35,365 bases of DNA from Smittium culicis (GCA_001970855.1 LSSN01000209.1:1-35365); one strand, 5' to 3'; positions 1 through 13,168 are shown, counted from the first letter of the stretch. The notes: generated by a model from the letters alone, not told the origin. A program made the numbers and translations.

Positions 1-2678
1 TTTTAAATACCTCTATCCAAGTCTTCAGAATAACTTTTATTATTTTACTATACTATATTTATGTGTATTTAAACATAATTTATCTATAATTTAACAAAAA
101 TATCAGCTCATATGACCCGATTCATGTGATAATAGTTTCAGCAACAGTTTCACATCAAGAAAAGGGTATAAAAAGGGATGATATAAATTTGACTAGACTC
201 TAAGTTTTTTGGGAAAGATAATAAATAATTAAAACAAAAAAGCTTCCAACTAAATTTCACTATGATAAAATCTAATTTTGTAGCTTTAAACATATTATAA
301 GAAATACTTTTAAACTGCGCCTTTTATAAAATAATATTTTAAGAGGCTTTTATTTAGTGTATATATGTCTGATATTCAGTAACAGGCCCTACAAGTATAA
401 ATTATCTTGCAAAAGCGTTTCTGTGAAAAATTGATGTTACATCAAAAATACTTTTTTTCTCTCTTGTGAATTTTCAGCCAAGATAAAAAGCGTATTATTT
501 GTAATACTTTAGTCGAATTTAAGAAGACTTGATGTTATTTTATGAATATTTAAAGTATAATTATGTGTGTTCCATTGTTTATTGATTCGAAAATAAGATC
601 AGAATTTGTTATCCAATAAAATTAAAATTAAGAAATTATAAACTTTTATAATGTTGAATATAAAATTCTTATCTTGATTAAAATTCAAAAATAATGGTAC
701 ATCCATAATTTTATTTTGAAAACTAATTAAAATTTTATTAATCATTTAATTTAGTGCAGCGTGAATGTTTGGTATGTGGCTATCATTCTCGTAAGCTCTA
801 CTATGTTAATTTCATCTTCTAGTGCTAAAAATACCTCGACTGAGTAAGTTTTCCTTGATGGGAGCATAATGATATTCTTCAAGATTTTAGATCCTTATAT
901 TTGTCCTAATTATTAAATTAACCACATTAAAAAAATTTTATCATTAAATTCTTAATTTTATCCTAATTTATTTGATGAGAAACGTTGTAAAGTTAATAAC
1001 CATCTCCTCATACCGAAATATTCTTAAACTAATATATTTACTCTTTTTATGAAACTATGCGTTTTATGAATAGAATTTCATACAATAATTTTGTTTTAAA
1101 GTTTTATATCATCGATATCACTAAATTTCCCTATGCATTTTTAGATGTAATCTCACAATTAGTTCTATTATTAATTTTCAGTTCCATAATTTTTTACAAT
1201 ACTATTTATAAATCAAAAAAATATATCATGTATCGTTAAAACTATCATACACTTTAATAAGAATTATATTAATTTTAATCTGTTATTGAGCATTCACAGT
1301 TTCTTATAAACTCTAATTTTTTTCTATTAATATATAGCAAAGTTAAAAATATAAATTTCAAAAAATGCGATTAGTATATAATATATTTTTCTATATAATC
1401 TTCGAAATAAGAAATATAAATTGAGGATGTAATAATTTAAATTAAATTTTCTTTATGCTTATGCTCAAAATAATTTTATAAAACATAACAAAACTCTTTA
1501 TTAAACTTTTTTGTTACTAAATCAAAATCAAAATATATTGAGGAAATAAGCACAATAAAATAATCTCCTAAAAACGGTGCTATATTTACTATAAGCTTTT
1601 AAGTAATATTTACATTATCAAATTTATATATACGACAGATTTTTTGCAGCTATTCTATGTAGCTCCGCTTAAGAACATAGCTTGATAAAATTTGTATTTT
1701 CAGATCTTTTATTCTTAAAATTTTTAGTTTTTCTTACAGTAAGATTATATATCTATATTTTTATAAGTGTTCATTTTTTTAAGCTCATAATTTATTTAAT
1801 CAAAATAATTTTAATTTTAATTAAGCTGATAAAAGCTAGAAAAATTAAATCAGGTAATGTATTAGAAATAACTAAATTAAATAAATTAAATTATTTGACC
1901 TTTTGTTCATTCATACCTTTTGTGTCATCTATTTTTATCTAATTGAATTTTTTAATTGAGAAATAAAAATGCTTTTTACTGATAATCATCTAATTTATTT
2001 ATTTATTTTTTTGATAATATCTAAAAAAGAAAATATTATTTCATCTGCAAGAATTATTAAATTAAGATATTGGAATTATGTAATCTACAGTATTTCGTAT
2101 GAAAAATAAAAGTTTTAATAATTAAAAGCATCATTGGAGAATTTTCCTTGCCTGTTTTACGTCCTATAATTTTTATGATAGATTTCATTTTTTTAGATAA
2201 AAAGTTCACAGTCATTGATTCCGGACTTTCTTATAACAATTTTTACTTAATCTTTACCGTAATTTAGTATGAAAACTCTTATATTTTTTTTTCAATAGGT
2301 CAGAAATATAAATTTAATAAAACATACAATTCTAAAAAAGCAAAAGCAAGTTTCTATCGGGAGGAATATATTTTTATATTAAAAAAAGTATGCACGATAA
2401 ATGAGCTGTAAAATATTATTATTTCATTTTTTTTTTTGTTAATAATTATTACACTCAATATTGAGAACCAATGAAATTTATAATTTTTAAATAATTTTAA
2501 TTCTTTTTTTTTCCATATAGCAAAAAATTAGTTTTTTTTATTTTAGGTAAATATAATTTAGAAGATAGAAAAGAAAGAAGTCATAGTTTTAAACTTTCAA
2601 TTATTTGCGAGTTTCTTTGTTTTAATATTCAATAAGATTCGATTTTCATTACTCGTTTATCCATTTGGTCATTAGACT

Positions 2679-2698
2679 TTTCCCGTCCAACACTCTTT
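2679..2698 (-). repeat. dispersed repeat, copy 1 (inverted relative to 32.3 kb)
   Basis: Twenty bases, TTTCCCGTCCAACACTCTTT, are identical to the reverse complement of 32314-32333. A second shared word, ATTTGGT (2663-2669), lies on the same side as in the other copy, where the spacing is slightly longer. This points to two diverged copies of one longer element rather than chance identity. It could be the terminus or an internal part of a transposable element. Confidence 0.6.
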
Positions 2699-2826
2699 TA
2701 TAAAAATATTTTTGATTCTTTTATGATTTATAAGTGAATTTATTACTTAAATTATTATATTATAAATGAATAATTCATAAGGCCTCGGAATTTTAGTATT
2801 ATTATTGAATAAAATTATTTAGATTT

Positions 2827-2862
2827 GGTAGACAAAAAAAATTCTACCTCTTGTGAAAGAGG
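2827..2862. repeat. two overlapping short inverted repeats
   Basis: GGTAGA (2827-2832) pairs with TCTACC (2843-2848) around an A-rich loop. CCTCTT (2847-2852) pairs with AAGAGG (2857-2862) around a 4-base loop. The two stems share bases 2847-2848, so they would be alternative or stacked hairpins. They lie about 130 bases beyond the 2679-2698 dispersed repeat. Function unknown. Confidence 0.4.
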
Positions 2863-5800
2863 TGAAAAGTTTAATCTCAAAATAAAATACGTAAAATAAA
2901 ATTTATCATATCAAAAAAAAAGAACCTGAATCACATATTAAAAACTTTGGCTAACGGTTCTTTTATAGTGCTACAAATGTGCCGCATTAATTATGGATTA
3001 TAAAAGTTAATAATTTATCCCACTGCAATTTTGAACAATCTCGTATAATCTTATTAGTGTCATAATATCACACAGAATTCATTAATCATTAAATAACATG
3101 TTATTATTTAATTGAAATTTTATTAAATATTTTTAGTATATATAAAAAAATCTATAATAAGATAAAATTTATGCAAGGTTTTTTATTAAAGTAACTATTT
3201 CATATTAAAAACTTTTATAAAATGCGATATAAAAAACAAATTTTGGAGGGTAACTAAAAAGAGCATAATTTATTCCTGATAGCTCAATAAAAATTTTAAA
3301 TATAAAAAATTTGTTATTTTAAATAAAATTTACAATTATTATAGCGATAATATATTATTTTATACATAATTATTTCAATAAAATTATACCCATATAAAAT
3401 TTATACAAAAAATGAGTTTTGATTTATTTGATATACATTGATCTAAGGCATTTCCGTTTGTATTGGATATATAAATTATTATTTTTTTTATAAATCACTT
3501 GTAATGTGATTCAAGTAAAATAAACAAATTTGGATCATCCCTTTTTTTTAAAAAAAAAAAAGTCATTCACATAAGGGCATCTGTAGCATTTTAATTAATA
3601 CTTTTTTGTGAGATGAGTGAGGTGGTAGATACTATATTGAAAATTTCTATCATTAAAGCTTAAGCTTAAACTTATTAACGCGCTGATAGGAGAGTTTAAT
3701 TATAAATAAAATATCAAATAAAATATCAATATAATATTGAATTTTTTTAGAGATATCTAAATATAGATATATCAAATATAAATTAATATTTATAGCGAGA
3801 TAAGGCAAATGTAACTATAACCCATAAAATAATTAAAATTCAAGTTTTATTTTTATTTGTGCTTATTTTTCTATAAATTAGTCATATTAAATAAAAAAAA
3901 TTATTATACAAATACAAATGAAAAGTAGCGAATATTTTCTCAAGTGGTTTTTCCATAATTATTAAAGATCTTAATTTGATTTTTGATTTCATAGTTAATT
4001 AAATAAAATATGTTTTTGAGCATAAAAATTAATGAAAAATTATTAAATTTCATTATTATTAAGAGCATTTATTGGCTGATTGCTTTGATATAAGTCAATT
4101 TAGCACGCGAAATAATTAAAATGACAATTTAAATCTATAAAAAAATTAAATTTTTAATAAACAGTTTAAAATAAAATTTTATGTTCCATAAATAATAATT
4201 ATCATTCAAAATTATTATAAAATGTATCTTATCTTTTATCAGTATAATATTTAAGTAATAATACTTGATAAAATAAGTTATTAAAATTTATACCCTGATA
4301 TTTTGATTCGTTGTAGTTTTAAAAATTAAAAATAAATTATATAAAATAAAATTTGAGATTGTGTATAAAAATTATGTAAAAATAATTCTAATATGGGTCA
4401 ATAATAATAATGAATAAAATCGCTACATTTTTAGCTTTAGTGTGGAATATAAGAATAAAATTTAGAGTAAATATGTAATTTTATACGTAAATACCTTATT
4501 TAGATCAAAAAATATTATCTAAACTATAAATTAATGATTAATGTAATAAAAATACTCAATAAGAAATTAAATTGAATACAAAATAGTAGTTTTTAGCATC
4601 AAATTTTTTTATGAGTGCGTTTTTAGAAATATTTAGTATGATTTAAATATTTAGTTTTATATATCGATCGATATTACACAAGTATGAAAAAATTATGTGT
4701 AAATTTAAATACTTTTTATGTTTTGATAATAATACATAAATTACTGATATTTATTATATCTGAACTTTAAAGAATTTTTCCAATTTTATTATTATCCCCT
4801 ATATTTTAATAATATTAATTACTTTATTATCTCAATAAAAAATTATCATGCTAACCATCTTTAGAATATAACTAATGAATTTTTTTAGCTTAATTATAAT
4901 TTCCCCCGAGTTTTAAATAGGATATAATACCAGCTTATCAATTAATATATTCGCGATTTCATTATTAAAAACAATTTAAAATTTAGAGAATTTTAATTAT
5001 TAATAAAATTTCAAATAAATATTTAACACTGATTTCACTGATTTATATTTGTTAATTCTCATTAATTTAATTTATGATAAAAATTAATTTGATTCACAGA
5101 AGCATCAGAGTATTAAATTTCTAGAACTTGAATTATCGATTAAATAATATTTAATCATTTTTAAATAAAAATTATCAAGTTTTGGATGTAATGAAAATTA
5201 TTAAAGTAAGTTAAAAGAAGCCAAAATTTCAAAAGTCGTACAAATTTACACGCAAAAAATAATTATTATTTAAAACGAAATTAAAGAATTATTTAATTTA
5301 TATATTTATATATTTATTTAGATTTTTTATTTGAAAAAGAATATGAATAGAAAAAAGCCTCTCATTAATAATGATATACTTCAAAAGCACCTAAATTTCA
5401 TAAATATTTTACAAAATTATATGTGTAAGCACAACGAAATAACATTATTGTTAATAATATTCAGCAGCATTGACTATTGAATTTTTTATAATTAAAAACG
5501 TACCAAATTTAAATAATATTAATTTTAAATCTGTTTTAATCCTTGATAACTATAACTGTGAAATCATACTCTTAGCAGTTCCAAAAACACAAAAATAAAA
5601 TTATGATACCTAGTATAGTTAAAATACTTAGATTAAGGTTATTAAATTTAAATGATTTTTTAATTTTGCGAGAAAAGTAAAAAAATATTGATAATAAAAT
5701 TTAAAAAAATCGATTATGAGGTCATGCACTGGTTCAATGATTATAAAGTATTAAATTCCACACTTTTTTATTCCGAGGTACTTTGGATTAGATAGGCACG

Positions 5801-8400
5801 AACTAAGCTATTCTTAGTCTTAATAGATTTTATAAAATTTAAAGACTTCAAATCTATTGAAATTTAATGGTAGGTACTGTATTTCTATTAATTATTTTTA
5901 TTTGTTATTAAAATTTAAAGATTTCACGAATTTTATTGATCTGCTCTTATTATCATAAAAATATATTTTTTGAATATTTTCAAGAGTTTTATACGAAAAA
6001 AGAGAAATTAATTTAATCAAGGTTATAATGGAAATAATTTTTAAATTTATTTAAGAAATTAGTATTGTTGAAAATTCCTTAGTAATAAATTTATATTAAT
6101 TCAAATAGGTAGATTATTTACAATTTAGAAATATAAATACTTTTTATAGTTAAGGTAAATATATTTTTCTTATATAAATTTAATTTTCAAAGTGTAATTA
6201 TCTTACACTGATTAAATATTTTGTAAGATGTATAAAATTATTAGAAATTTTTAAAATCATATAATTTAAAATGTTAGTTTATACTTTGTTATGTCTTAAA
6301 AACGTTACATTTAATTTATAAAAAAGAATATATTAGTGTTAAAAAAGAAAAAAAACGTAAAAAAACATCAAATAAAGCACCCAAAACTTCTTATCACAAA
6401 TCGAATCACAAATCGAATCACATATCTCAAGAAAAATAATTGTATATAAAGTTAGAATAAATGAATAATGTATTAATTCCTCTATAAAAGAGTAAAAATT
6501 ATTATCTGATAAATGACATCAAGTCAAAAAAAATTCTCATGCGGAATAAAAAAGCAAAAAAAAAACAATAAATTAATTTATTAAAAGAAAATATTAGGCA
6601 TACTAGATAATATTTTTAATTATTATTTAAATAGAAAAAGAGTAAATGTCTATTTATCTATTCGTAGGAATTAAATTAACAACATCGTTTAATTTTTTAA
6701 TTTTTATCTTTTGAATAAAAAAAAGTGTAAAAATTTTGAATTTTTTGTTATTTTAACAATTATTCTTCTAAAATCCCTTAAAAACCTAAAATAGGTTATA
6801 TATTTTTAAACTATAAATTATGTGTCTAGATAATTAGCAAAATGATTGAGCTCAGACTAGGTTAAATTTTCATTTACATAAAAAATATCTTGAAACCAAA
6901 GCCACAACGATATGGGGGCCATAATGGGCCAGTATGCTATAGGCAAAGAGTGGTATTACAAAATTTAGCTTTTTTTATTTGGTAATTATTTTCAACAAGT
7001 TTTATGTAATAATTAGTGATATTTGATACTTGTGCTCTTTAACGATATTTTTGATTGTGTTGTAATTCTATAAAGTAATATAATATTTATGCTAGTATGA
7101 TTTAAAAATCGACGAATTCTATATTTAACAAAAAAAATTTTTTTTATAATTTGATTTAGACTACTAGCTTTAGATTAATTACAATCAAAAAAATTTTTTA
7201 TTTAAAAAAATCTATAGCAGGTCCCTAATTAGAATTCAAACAAAACTTTAGAAATTTATTTCATGAAAAAAATATTTACAGTTTATTATGGTTTAATTTT
7301 AGCGAAAGAAAGATTTTAATAAGCTTTAATTATATAAAATTTATTAAATATTTTTAATTTTTGTCCATTAATGTAGTATTTTATTGGCCAAATAGATGAT
7401 TTAGTTAAATACCCATAAATGTGATTTTATTGAAAACTAGAATATTTATAAATTGAAAATTGATAATATCTACATATTTCCAACTTGAAATTTTTCTGTA
7501 ATATGTAGTTTATATATTGATCTTTTACGTTATCGCTTATTTTTTTTCTAAAATACTATACTATAGATTAATTTTTTATTAGAATCAAAACCGTTTTTAT
7601 ATAGCAAGTAAGATTCATTATATCTGGGGTCCTTTTACGGATAATATCCATAGTTCGATTTTTTTATCTTGACTATAATTGCTTACAAAAATAAGATTAT
7701 CTTTTTATTAAATGACTTGCCATATGATAAATATATTATCTATATCGGGTATTTTTTATAAATAAAAAATCATCACCTAATTTTCTCTAAATATCAGTTC
7801 CTAATCATTCTCAGGAAATAATACTTTCAAAAAGGCTCTTATAATGCAATTAATTAATTTATCGCCTTTTTTAATTTTTTTAGCTTGCTTATTAAACCTT
7901 CACTCCATTTCCCTTCAGATTTTAATAAATACAGCTAAAATTATAAAAATTTAAAAGTTTTACTTGATTTTATTCCATAATTAACATTACTTATAACTCA
8001 TTTAATACTTATCAGCGATCGAAATATCTATTAAAATCCCTTAAATTATTTGAATAAAACAAATATATAAATTATGCAGATAAAAAGTAAATTTTTAACT
8101 ATAAGAATTTTAGGATAAATTTTTTTTTGATATATCATTAGTGTGATTATACTTTATAATCGATTGAGTGGAATGATAAGTTTATTTTAACTGGTGGTAT
8201 ATTTATTTAAAGAATATAATGGAAAATTGAATGATATATTATTTATATCAGGAGTTAATTAAAATAAGGATTAGTATCTCTTCTATTAACTAAAAGATAA
8301 CCAAAATTTGAATGGATAAAATAAGCAGTGATGATTATAGGTAACATGATGATAAGTACAACAAATGTAATTATTTTGGCTATATTATATATATATATAA

Positions 8401-9090
8401 CTAAAAAGAGTAATGATTTAGTATTTATGTTAAGACAAAAGACTAGAGAATAATAGTGATAAAGCTAGGGAATGGAGACAAGAAAACTAAGTTAAATGAT
8501 TTGTCTTTTTCGATTTGTATTAATATAGCCCTATAAGAACAAAACATTTTTGGTATAAAATATTTCTACAGTGTGGTTTTTATTCAATGCGTATATAATA
8601 CATTTTTCGTTTTTTTAAATTTAACATATTTTTTGTATGAATTTGCAATTATATGAATATTCTATTGTAAGAATGGATTCTTACGCTCGAGTTTAATCGC
8701 CAAATTGCAATATTTTTCCAGTCTGGGCTAAAATCAAGCCTAAATATATTTTTATATTCAAAGGGTGTAGTGGTTCGAAAGTAATTTTATGCGTTATAAG
8801 CAATTCATTTATTCGCAACCAATAGGAATTTGGAAGATATTGTGTATATTAAGTTTTACGCCAGCAAAACCAATAAAAGCCACAATTAAGCAAAAAACTC
8901 GTGTTTACAAAATTTCAGCTTTGAATATATAAAGATATTTTTTTCTAAAAAAAACTAATTTAGATAAATCAGAATCAAAGGTTCATTTACTCATACTATT
9001 CTAATCCAAAATATATCACCTTACCATTTATAAAAATCAAAGTAAATTATAAAAAAAAGAAACAGATTATATATAATCGTAGAAGCAGGA
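8401..9090 (+). promoter_or_regulatory. upstream region of the ING gene
   Basis: No gene is seen. The composition becomes less AT-extreme from about 8.4 kb towards the ING start codon at 9091, as expected for a promoter and 5' leader. There is an alternating TA tract at about 8381-8400. I can identify no specific factor site with confidence. Confidence 0.35.
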
Positions 9091-10859
9091 ATGGTCGATG
9101 TTTCAAGCCTACTGAATGATGTCTTATCAGGTTAGAATTCATTTTTTAATTAAAAAAAAGCTTAAATATAGAAAATTTTAATTTGTTCTATTAAGTAAAC
9201 GATTTATTCAAATAATAAAGATAACATTCTACCGTATTTTTAGCTTTGGAATTTGTTCCTTTAGAGATCCAACATTTATTTCAAGAAATTAAAGATTTAG
9301 ACGAAAAAGTATACAGTAAACTCATATTTATTATATAAAACCCTAATTTTATTAAACTACATTTCTAGATTTAATCAAGTAAAGTTTATAAATCTTTTTT
9401 TTTTTTAAAATTAGAAATAGAAAAAAATATACTAAAATCAGAAAGAAATTGGGAATCTCATTTAACGATTGAAGCAAACAAGGCAAAACGATCAGATGAA
9501 GAAACCAAGATAGTGAAATCTATGTTTAAGGACTTTTCGGAGGCGGATTTATTGTACCAGAAAAAGATCGAGCTTGCTTCAAAGGCGCTATTAATAATTG
9601 AGCGACATTCAAAGAAACTGGATTTTGAACTTAGAAAGGCAAATAACTTTGAAAGTGGTAATTTATTGAAAACGGCTACTTTAGGACACGCGCGACAAAG
9701 CAGTGAAACCTTAAATCTAAAAGCGAATGGGTATAAAATCGATCCTGGATCGTTGTACAAGACCCCAAATTCGAACTTAATGAAGAAGTATCCAAGTACA
9801 ACAATGGCGCCTATTAATACAGGAATCGGCAGTCTCAACGGTGGTAGCAATAGCAGCCTAAACAAAGCTTTTACGCCAACACACTCAGGCGATGGGGGTT
9901 CTATTTTACATGCTTTGTCAACAACCGACAGTAAAGTATCTGAAAAGAGCAATAAACAAAATACAGGTATAAAAGCTGTCTCATTCCCAGATTCGTTAAT
10001 AAAGGCACAGAGTATAGACCCATCAACAGTGTCTCGTGTTCAAAGTAACGTTAAATCATTTTTATATATATACATTTTCTATTCTTTAAGCTTGCTTAAA
10101 CAGGGTTATGATGAGTATATTAGATTTTCTAGAGTATTTTTGCTACTATAGTTAATGACTAATAATTTTTTTAAATTTCATACTTGATTTAGAGAGAAAA
10201 GTCATGGGATCAGTCGGTACGCAATCAACAAGAAAGCAAAAAAAGTAATTTATTTCATTTAAATAACATTTTCGTTTGGTTTTAATATCATAATTGTATT
10301 TATGAGCTGGTGAAATTATAACTATGAGAATTTTAATAAGGTGGATTCGTTTTTTTTAAAATTTTTATTTTTGGGATAGGGTTGGGGCTAGTAACAGGCT
10401 TGGACAATCACAGAGTGCATCGAACGCAGATCTTTCAAATGGTGTAGACGAATCAGACGATCAGCTATACTGTTTCTGTAGACAGGTAAAAAGAAAAACT
10501 AATTTAAATAATTCTTTTGAATTTATTATTTTTGAACAATAAGCAGAAAAATAATATGGGAGCGAAGCAAATGAGAGAAATCAGGATTTTATGTATAAAT
10601 TTATATATGGTTTTTTTTATAAATAGATATCATTTGGAGATATGGTGGCTTGCGATAGCGAGGTAAATGATATATATAAGTATACTAGCGAATTATTATA
10701 TTTTTTGTTTTGGAAGTGTTTTTGGGGTTAAATTTCTGTTTTTTTTTATTGTGATAGAGCTGCAAGTATGAGTGGTTTCACTATGAGTGTGTTGGGCTGA
10801 AGTCGCCGCCAGTGGGATCATGGTTTTGTAGTTTTTGTAAGGAGAAAAAAAGTGGGTGA
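9091..10859 (+). CDS. ING-family chromatin reader with PHD finger
   Basis: Predicted reader of trimethylated H3K4 that would act in a nuclear histone acetyltransferase or deacetylase complex. Exons: 9091-9130, 9244-9315, 9415-10044, 10193-10244, 10380-10485, 10627-10662 and 10758-10859. All phases agree and give 345 residues. Residues 1-100 are the ING dimerisation helices (LEFVPLEIQHLFQEIKDLDEK, then an Arg/Lys-rich coiled coil). A Ser/Asn/Thr-rich linker follows, then a basic patch (KRKVMG, STRKQKK; possible NLS). The C-terminal PHD finger has all zinc ligands: C296, C298, C309, C314, H320, C323, C336 and C339. The ING-type methyl-lysine cage is present: Tyr295 before the first Cys, the SFGDMVACD segment and Trp318. 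The protein ends six residues after the last Cys, so the polybasic tail of metazoan ING1/2 is reduced to KEKKSG. Yng1, Yng2 and Pho23 are the yeast relatives; I cannot assign the subtype. Confidence 0.9.
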
Positions 10860-11096
10860 AGAATGAAGGAGAAAAACTATACAATTTACTAGTATAGAGA
10901 ATTATATGTATATTATTTTTAATTTTTATATTAAATAAGAAAGAAAAAAAATTTTTTTTAGGGGGAAGTATATAAATATTTGGGATAAAAAAAAAAGTGT
11001 AAGTGATAGAGTAAAGTTAATAGTATTAAATATGAAAAAGGGGGAGAGAGGGAGGGAAGGAGGGAGGTACTATTTGGAAGATATTTTATGAGGGAA
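10860..11096. other. intergenic 3' regions of ING and mL43
   Basis: A short convergent gap of 237 bases. It contains a purine run at about 11040-11067 (GGGGGAGAGAGG and similar), which is C-rich on the mL43 sense strand just past its stop codon. This resembles the C-rich tracts found in introns elsewhere in the window. Poly-A/poly-T runs near 10920-10960 may carry polyadenylation signals for both genes. Confidence 0.4.
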
Positions 11097-11821
11097 TTAA
11101 TAGTTTTCAGACTTTTTTGGGGAGTTAATTGAGAATTGGTGGGAGTTGAAGGGGGACCAAATTCCTCTGACGCTGGGGTTGTTTGAAATGACGGGTTTTT
11201 TCCATAGTTGGTTGTAGTTTCCAGAAAAGCCGAGTAGTCGTTGGAGGGTATTCTCGATTTCATCGTTAGAGCTATTTTTAACGCAGTATACGCGTTGCCT
11301 TCCGTTAGCTAAATTGGAGTATGAGAATTTAAGATAAGGGATTAGGGGGAAATTAAATAGATATTTGATTTAATTTTTTTAAAAGAAAGAAGTGCAAGTA
11401 GTATATGAATATCGATGATTAAGAAAGATTGAAGAGTGGAGTAACGGTAGTATGTATAGTGTGGATATAGGGTATGGGTAATGAAGAGGGGGAGAGGTAA
11501 AGAGGTAAGAATAAATATTTAATGGGAAGGTAAGTGGGTGGAATAAATACCATAAAAGGCTCTAATGATGGGGTGTCTGCTTGGTCTAGGCTGAACAACA
11601 AGTTCGATCATTGGGAGTTTTTTAGCTAGCTCGATAGAGTTTTTAACGATGTATTCTTTGAAAGCTTTGCTGCTGCCGCTGGTTTCGCAGTAGTTGAGGA
11701 CGAGTTTCCTGCAAGGGAAAACAAAGGAGCCGACACCGTTTCGGACGATTGGGGCAGATATGTGGACGTTTTTAGCTTGCTTGATTGCGGCAGCTATTGC
11801 TGAAGGTAATGTCGAACTCAT
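11097..11821 (-). CDS. mitochondrial large-subunit ribosomal protein mL43
   Basis: Nuclear-encoded protein of the mitochondrial 54S/39S subunit, homologous to yeast Mrpl51 and human MRPL43 (L51/S25/CI-B8 thioredoxin-like domain). Exon 1 is 11551-11821 and exon 2 is 11097-11308, joined in phase 1, giving 160 residues. Diagnostic segments are RNGVGSFVFPCRKL, the C-x-x-S-G-S-S-K-A-F loop, the HPIIRAFY segment, ANGRQRVYCVKN across the splice junction, and SVRGIWSPF near the C terminus, all in family order. The start is the first Met of the frame and gives a short N-terminal extension (MSSTLPSAIAAAIKQAK) suitable as a weak mitochondrial targeting sequence. The 242-base intron is C-rich on the sense strand. 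Divergent from the PS synthase gene and convergent with ING. The splice model is strongly supported by family conservation on both sides. Confidence 0.92.
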
Positions 11822-13168
11822 TTTTTTTTATTTTTTTTGGTTTGATTTTCTAATCGCTTTGCTAAAAATTTGGAATTCGTAGAAATTAGAAAAGGAAAAT
11901 TATAGTGGAGTGTAGCTATAATGCTGATCAGATTAAAGCGAGAAAAAAAAAGTTTATAAGTACAGCTGATTTAATCCAGAAAAAACCAAGTAAACAAATA
12001 TCCAATAGAATTTGATAATGAATTGGTGCATAATTTGGGCGAATGGTTATGGCGTATTTATAAATATTCATATATGATTGGCATATCAAGGCAATAAGTC
12101 TAATAGATATTTATAGGTGTTAATTATTGGCTTATTTAGCTATACAAGAAATATTTAGAGTAGTGAAAAAAGAAATAGGTTTTATAGATGGGTATTATTT
12201 TGAATATTGTTGATTATTGGCGATTGAAAAAAGGATGATAATTGGGTGATAAAATAGTTAGGGGAATGAATAGGGTACGATTATTGGTAGTTAGCAGATA
12301 AGGATAGAATTATAGTAATATATCATTGGGTATATCAAAGAAAGTGCATTACAGCTATCGAATGAGTAATCAGGGAAGTTGGGATAATTCGCAGAAAAAT
12401 GGACTAAAGAGTTCATTCGCTTTTATTTTAAAAAGGAAAAATCAGGTGAATGGCTTCATAAACGCCCACTTAATAAATAACCGCTCACTGTATTATGGCT
12501 TTGGAAGAGTAGTTTTCTGTAGAGAGATAGAATTTAAGTATAGATAGTGTTTCTGTATAGGCTGTAGAGAGAGTGTCAGAGAGGATATAGAGTTTAAGCC
12601 TCTGTGAAGGTGGAGGTTGTGTGGGTAAAGTTGAAGAGGATTTGTGGGTAAAGTTGAAAAGGATTTGTGGGTAAAGTTGAAGAGGATTTGTGGGAAGAGA
12701 ACTGCAACTATAATTTCACCAAATAATTCTCAGCTGCCTTTAGCCTAAACACAATTCAGCCAATAATCAGATGATTAAAAATCTAGCCAATAATTGACGA
12801 TATTGAGACGCATTAAAAGTCAGCGGCAAAAACCGCCGATAATTCCAGCCAATAATCGTTAAATATAAATTAGTAAGAGTAGCAAACAAACCCTAAAATT
12901 TAACTGTATAATTAAATTGCCTATAATTACTATTATACTGTATATAACCACAAATCAGTCTGAAAAGATGCACCAACTTAAACTCTCTTTATGGTTTTAA
13001 AATTGAGTTCAAAATAGAAAGTCCTCGCAAGAATTAATACATTTATTCCTCTCCTCTCCCCTCCTCACATTCAACTAACAATCTCTTTACAAATAATATA
13101 GTATAATCACACCCCCTCCCCCAGTACTACAAACCCCTTACACCTCTATTTACTGTGTCTTTCTTATA
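11822..13168. promoter_or_regulatory. divergent promoter region between mL43 and PS synthase
   Basis: About 1.35 kb with no convincing gene; the 72-residue frame at 12326-12547 has no recognisable family and looks fortuitous. It contains three ATTATTGG words (12123-12130, 12212-12220, 12279-12287), facing three CCAATAAT words (12760-12768, 12787-12795, 12849-12857), and a 23-base tandem repeat between them. A C/T-rich stretch at about 13048-13140 precedes the PS synthase start, typical of a fungal pyrimidine-rich initiation region. CCAAT is the core of Hap2/3/5 (NF-Y) sites, and mitochondrial genes such as mL43 are classic targets in yeasts; binding here is inference. Confidence 0.45.
12621..12689 (+). 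repeat. 23-base tandem repeat, three copies
   Basis: The unit is GTGGGTAAAGTTGAAGAGG followed by ATTT, and it occurs at 12621-12643, 12644-12666 and 12667-12689. The second copy differs by one base (AAAAGG for AGAGG), and a partial fourth copy (GTGGG) follows. It lies in the mL43/PS synthase promoter region. A minisatellite or clustered factor-binding sites are both possible. Confidence 0.9.

Larger units (their letters stand above)
1..8400. other. AT-rich gene-free region
   Basis: No gene is supportable here. The composition is extreme: for example, bases 4141-4200 contain only 5 G or C. Stop codons occur in all six frames at short intervals, and the few open stretches (such as 1057-1239 and 1682-1942 on +) encode only Phe/Ile/Leu-rich peptides expected by chance from A+T-rich DNA. 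A few spots of more balanced composition stand out: 2641-2700, which shares a 20-base segment with 32.3 kb, and 6890-6965. The stretch could be a mutated repeat-rich (RIP-like) or heterochromatic segment, but that is inference. Confidence 0.7.

Noticed and set aside
1655..1680. CTATGT...ACATAG inverted repeat in the AT desert.
   Set aside because: Only six-base arms with a 14-base loop, too weak to distinguish from chance in AT-rich DNA.
1..8400. Possible mitochondrial DNA insertion because of the extreme AT content.
   Set aside because: No recognisable cox, cob, nad, atp, rRNA or tRNA sequence was seen in any frame; AT content alone is not evidence.
8768..8784. GTGGTTCGAAAG as a possible tRNA T-arm / B box.
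   Set aside because: No matching acceptor stem, D-arm or anticodon arm at the required distance; no tRNA gene is supported anywhere in the window.
9458..9952. 164-residue minus-strand frame.
   Set aside because: It is the antisense shadow of ING exon 3, whose sense frame has clear family features.
12326..12547. 72-residue plus-strand frame in the mL43/PS synthase spacer.
   Set aside because: No recognisable motif, no splice partners, and it lies within the shared promoter; length is compatible with chance.
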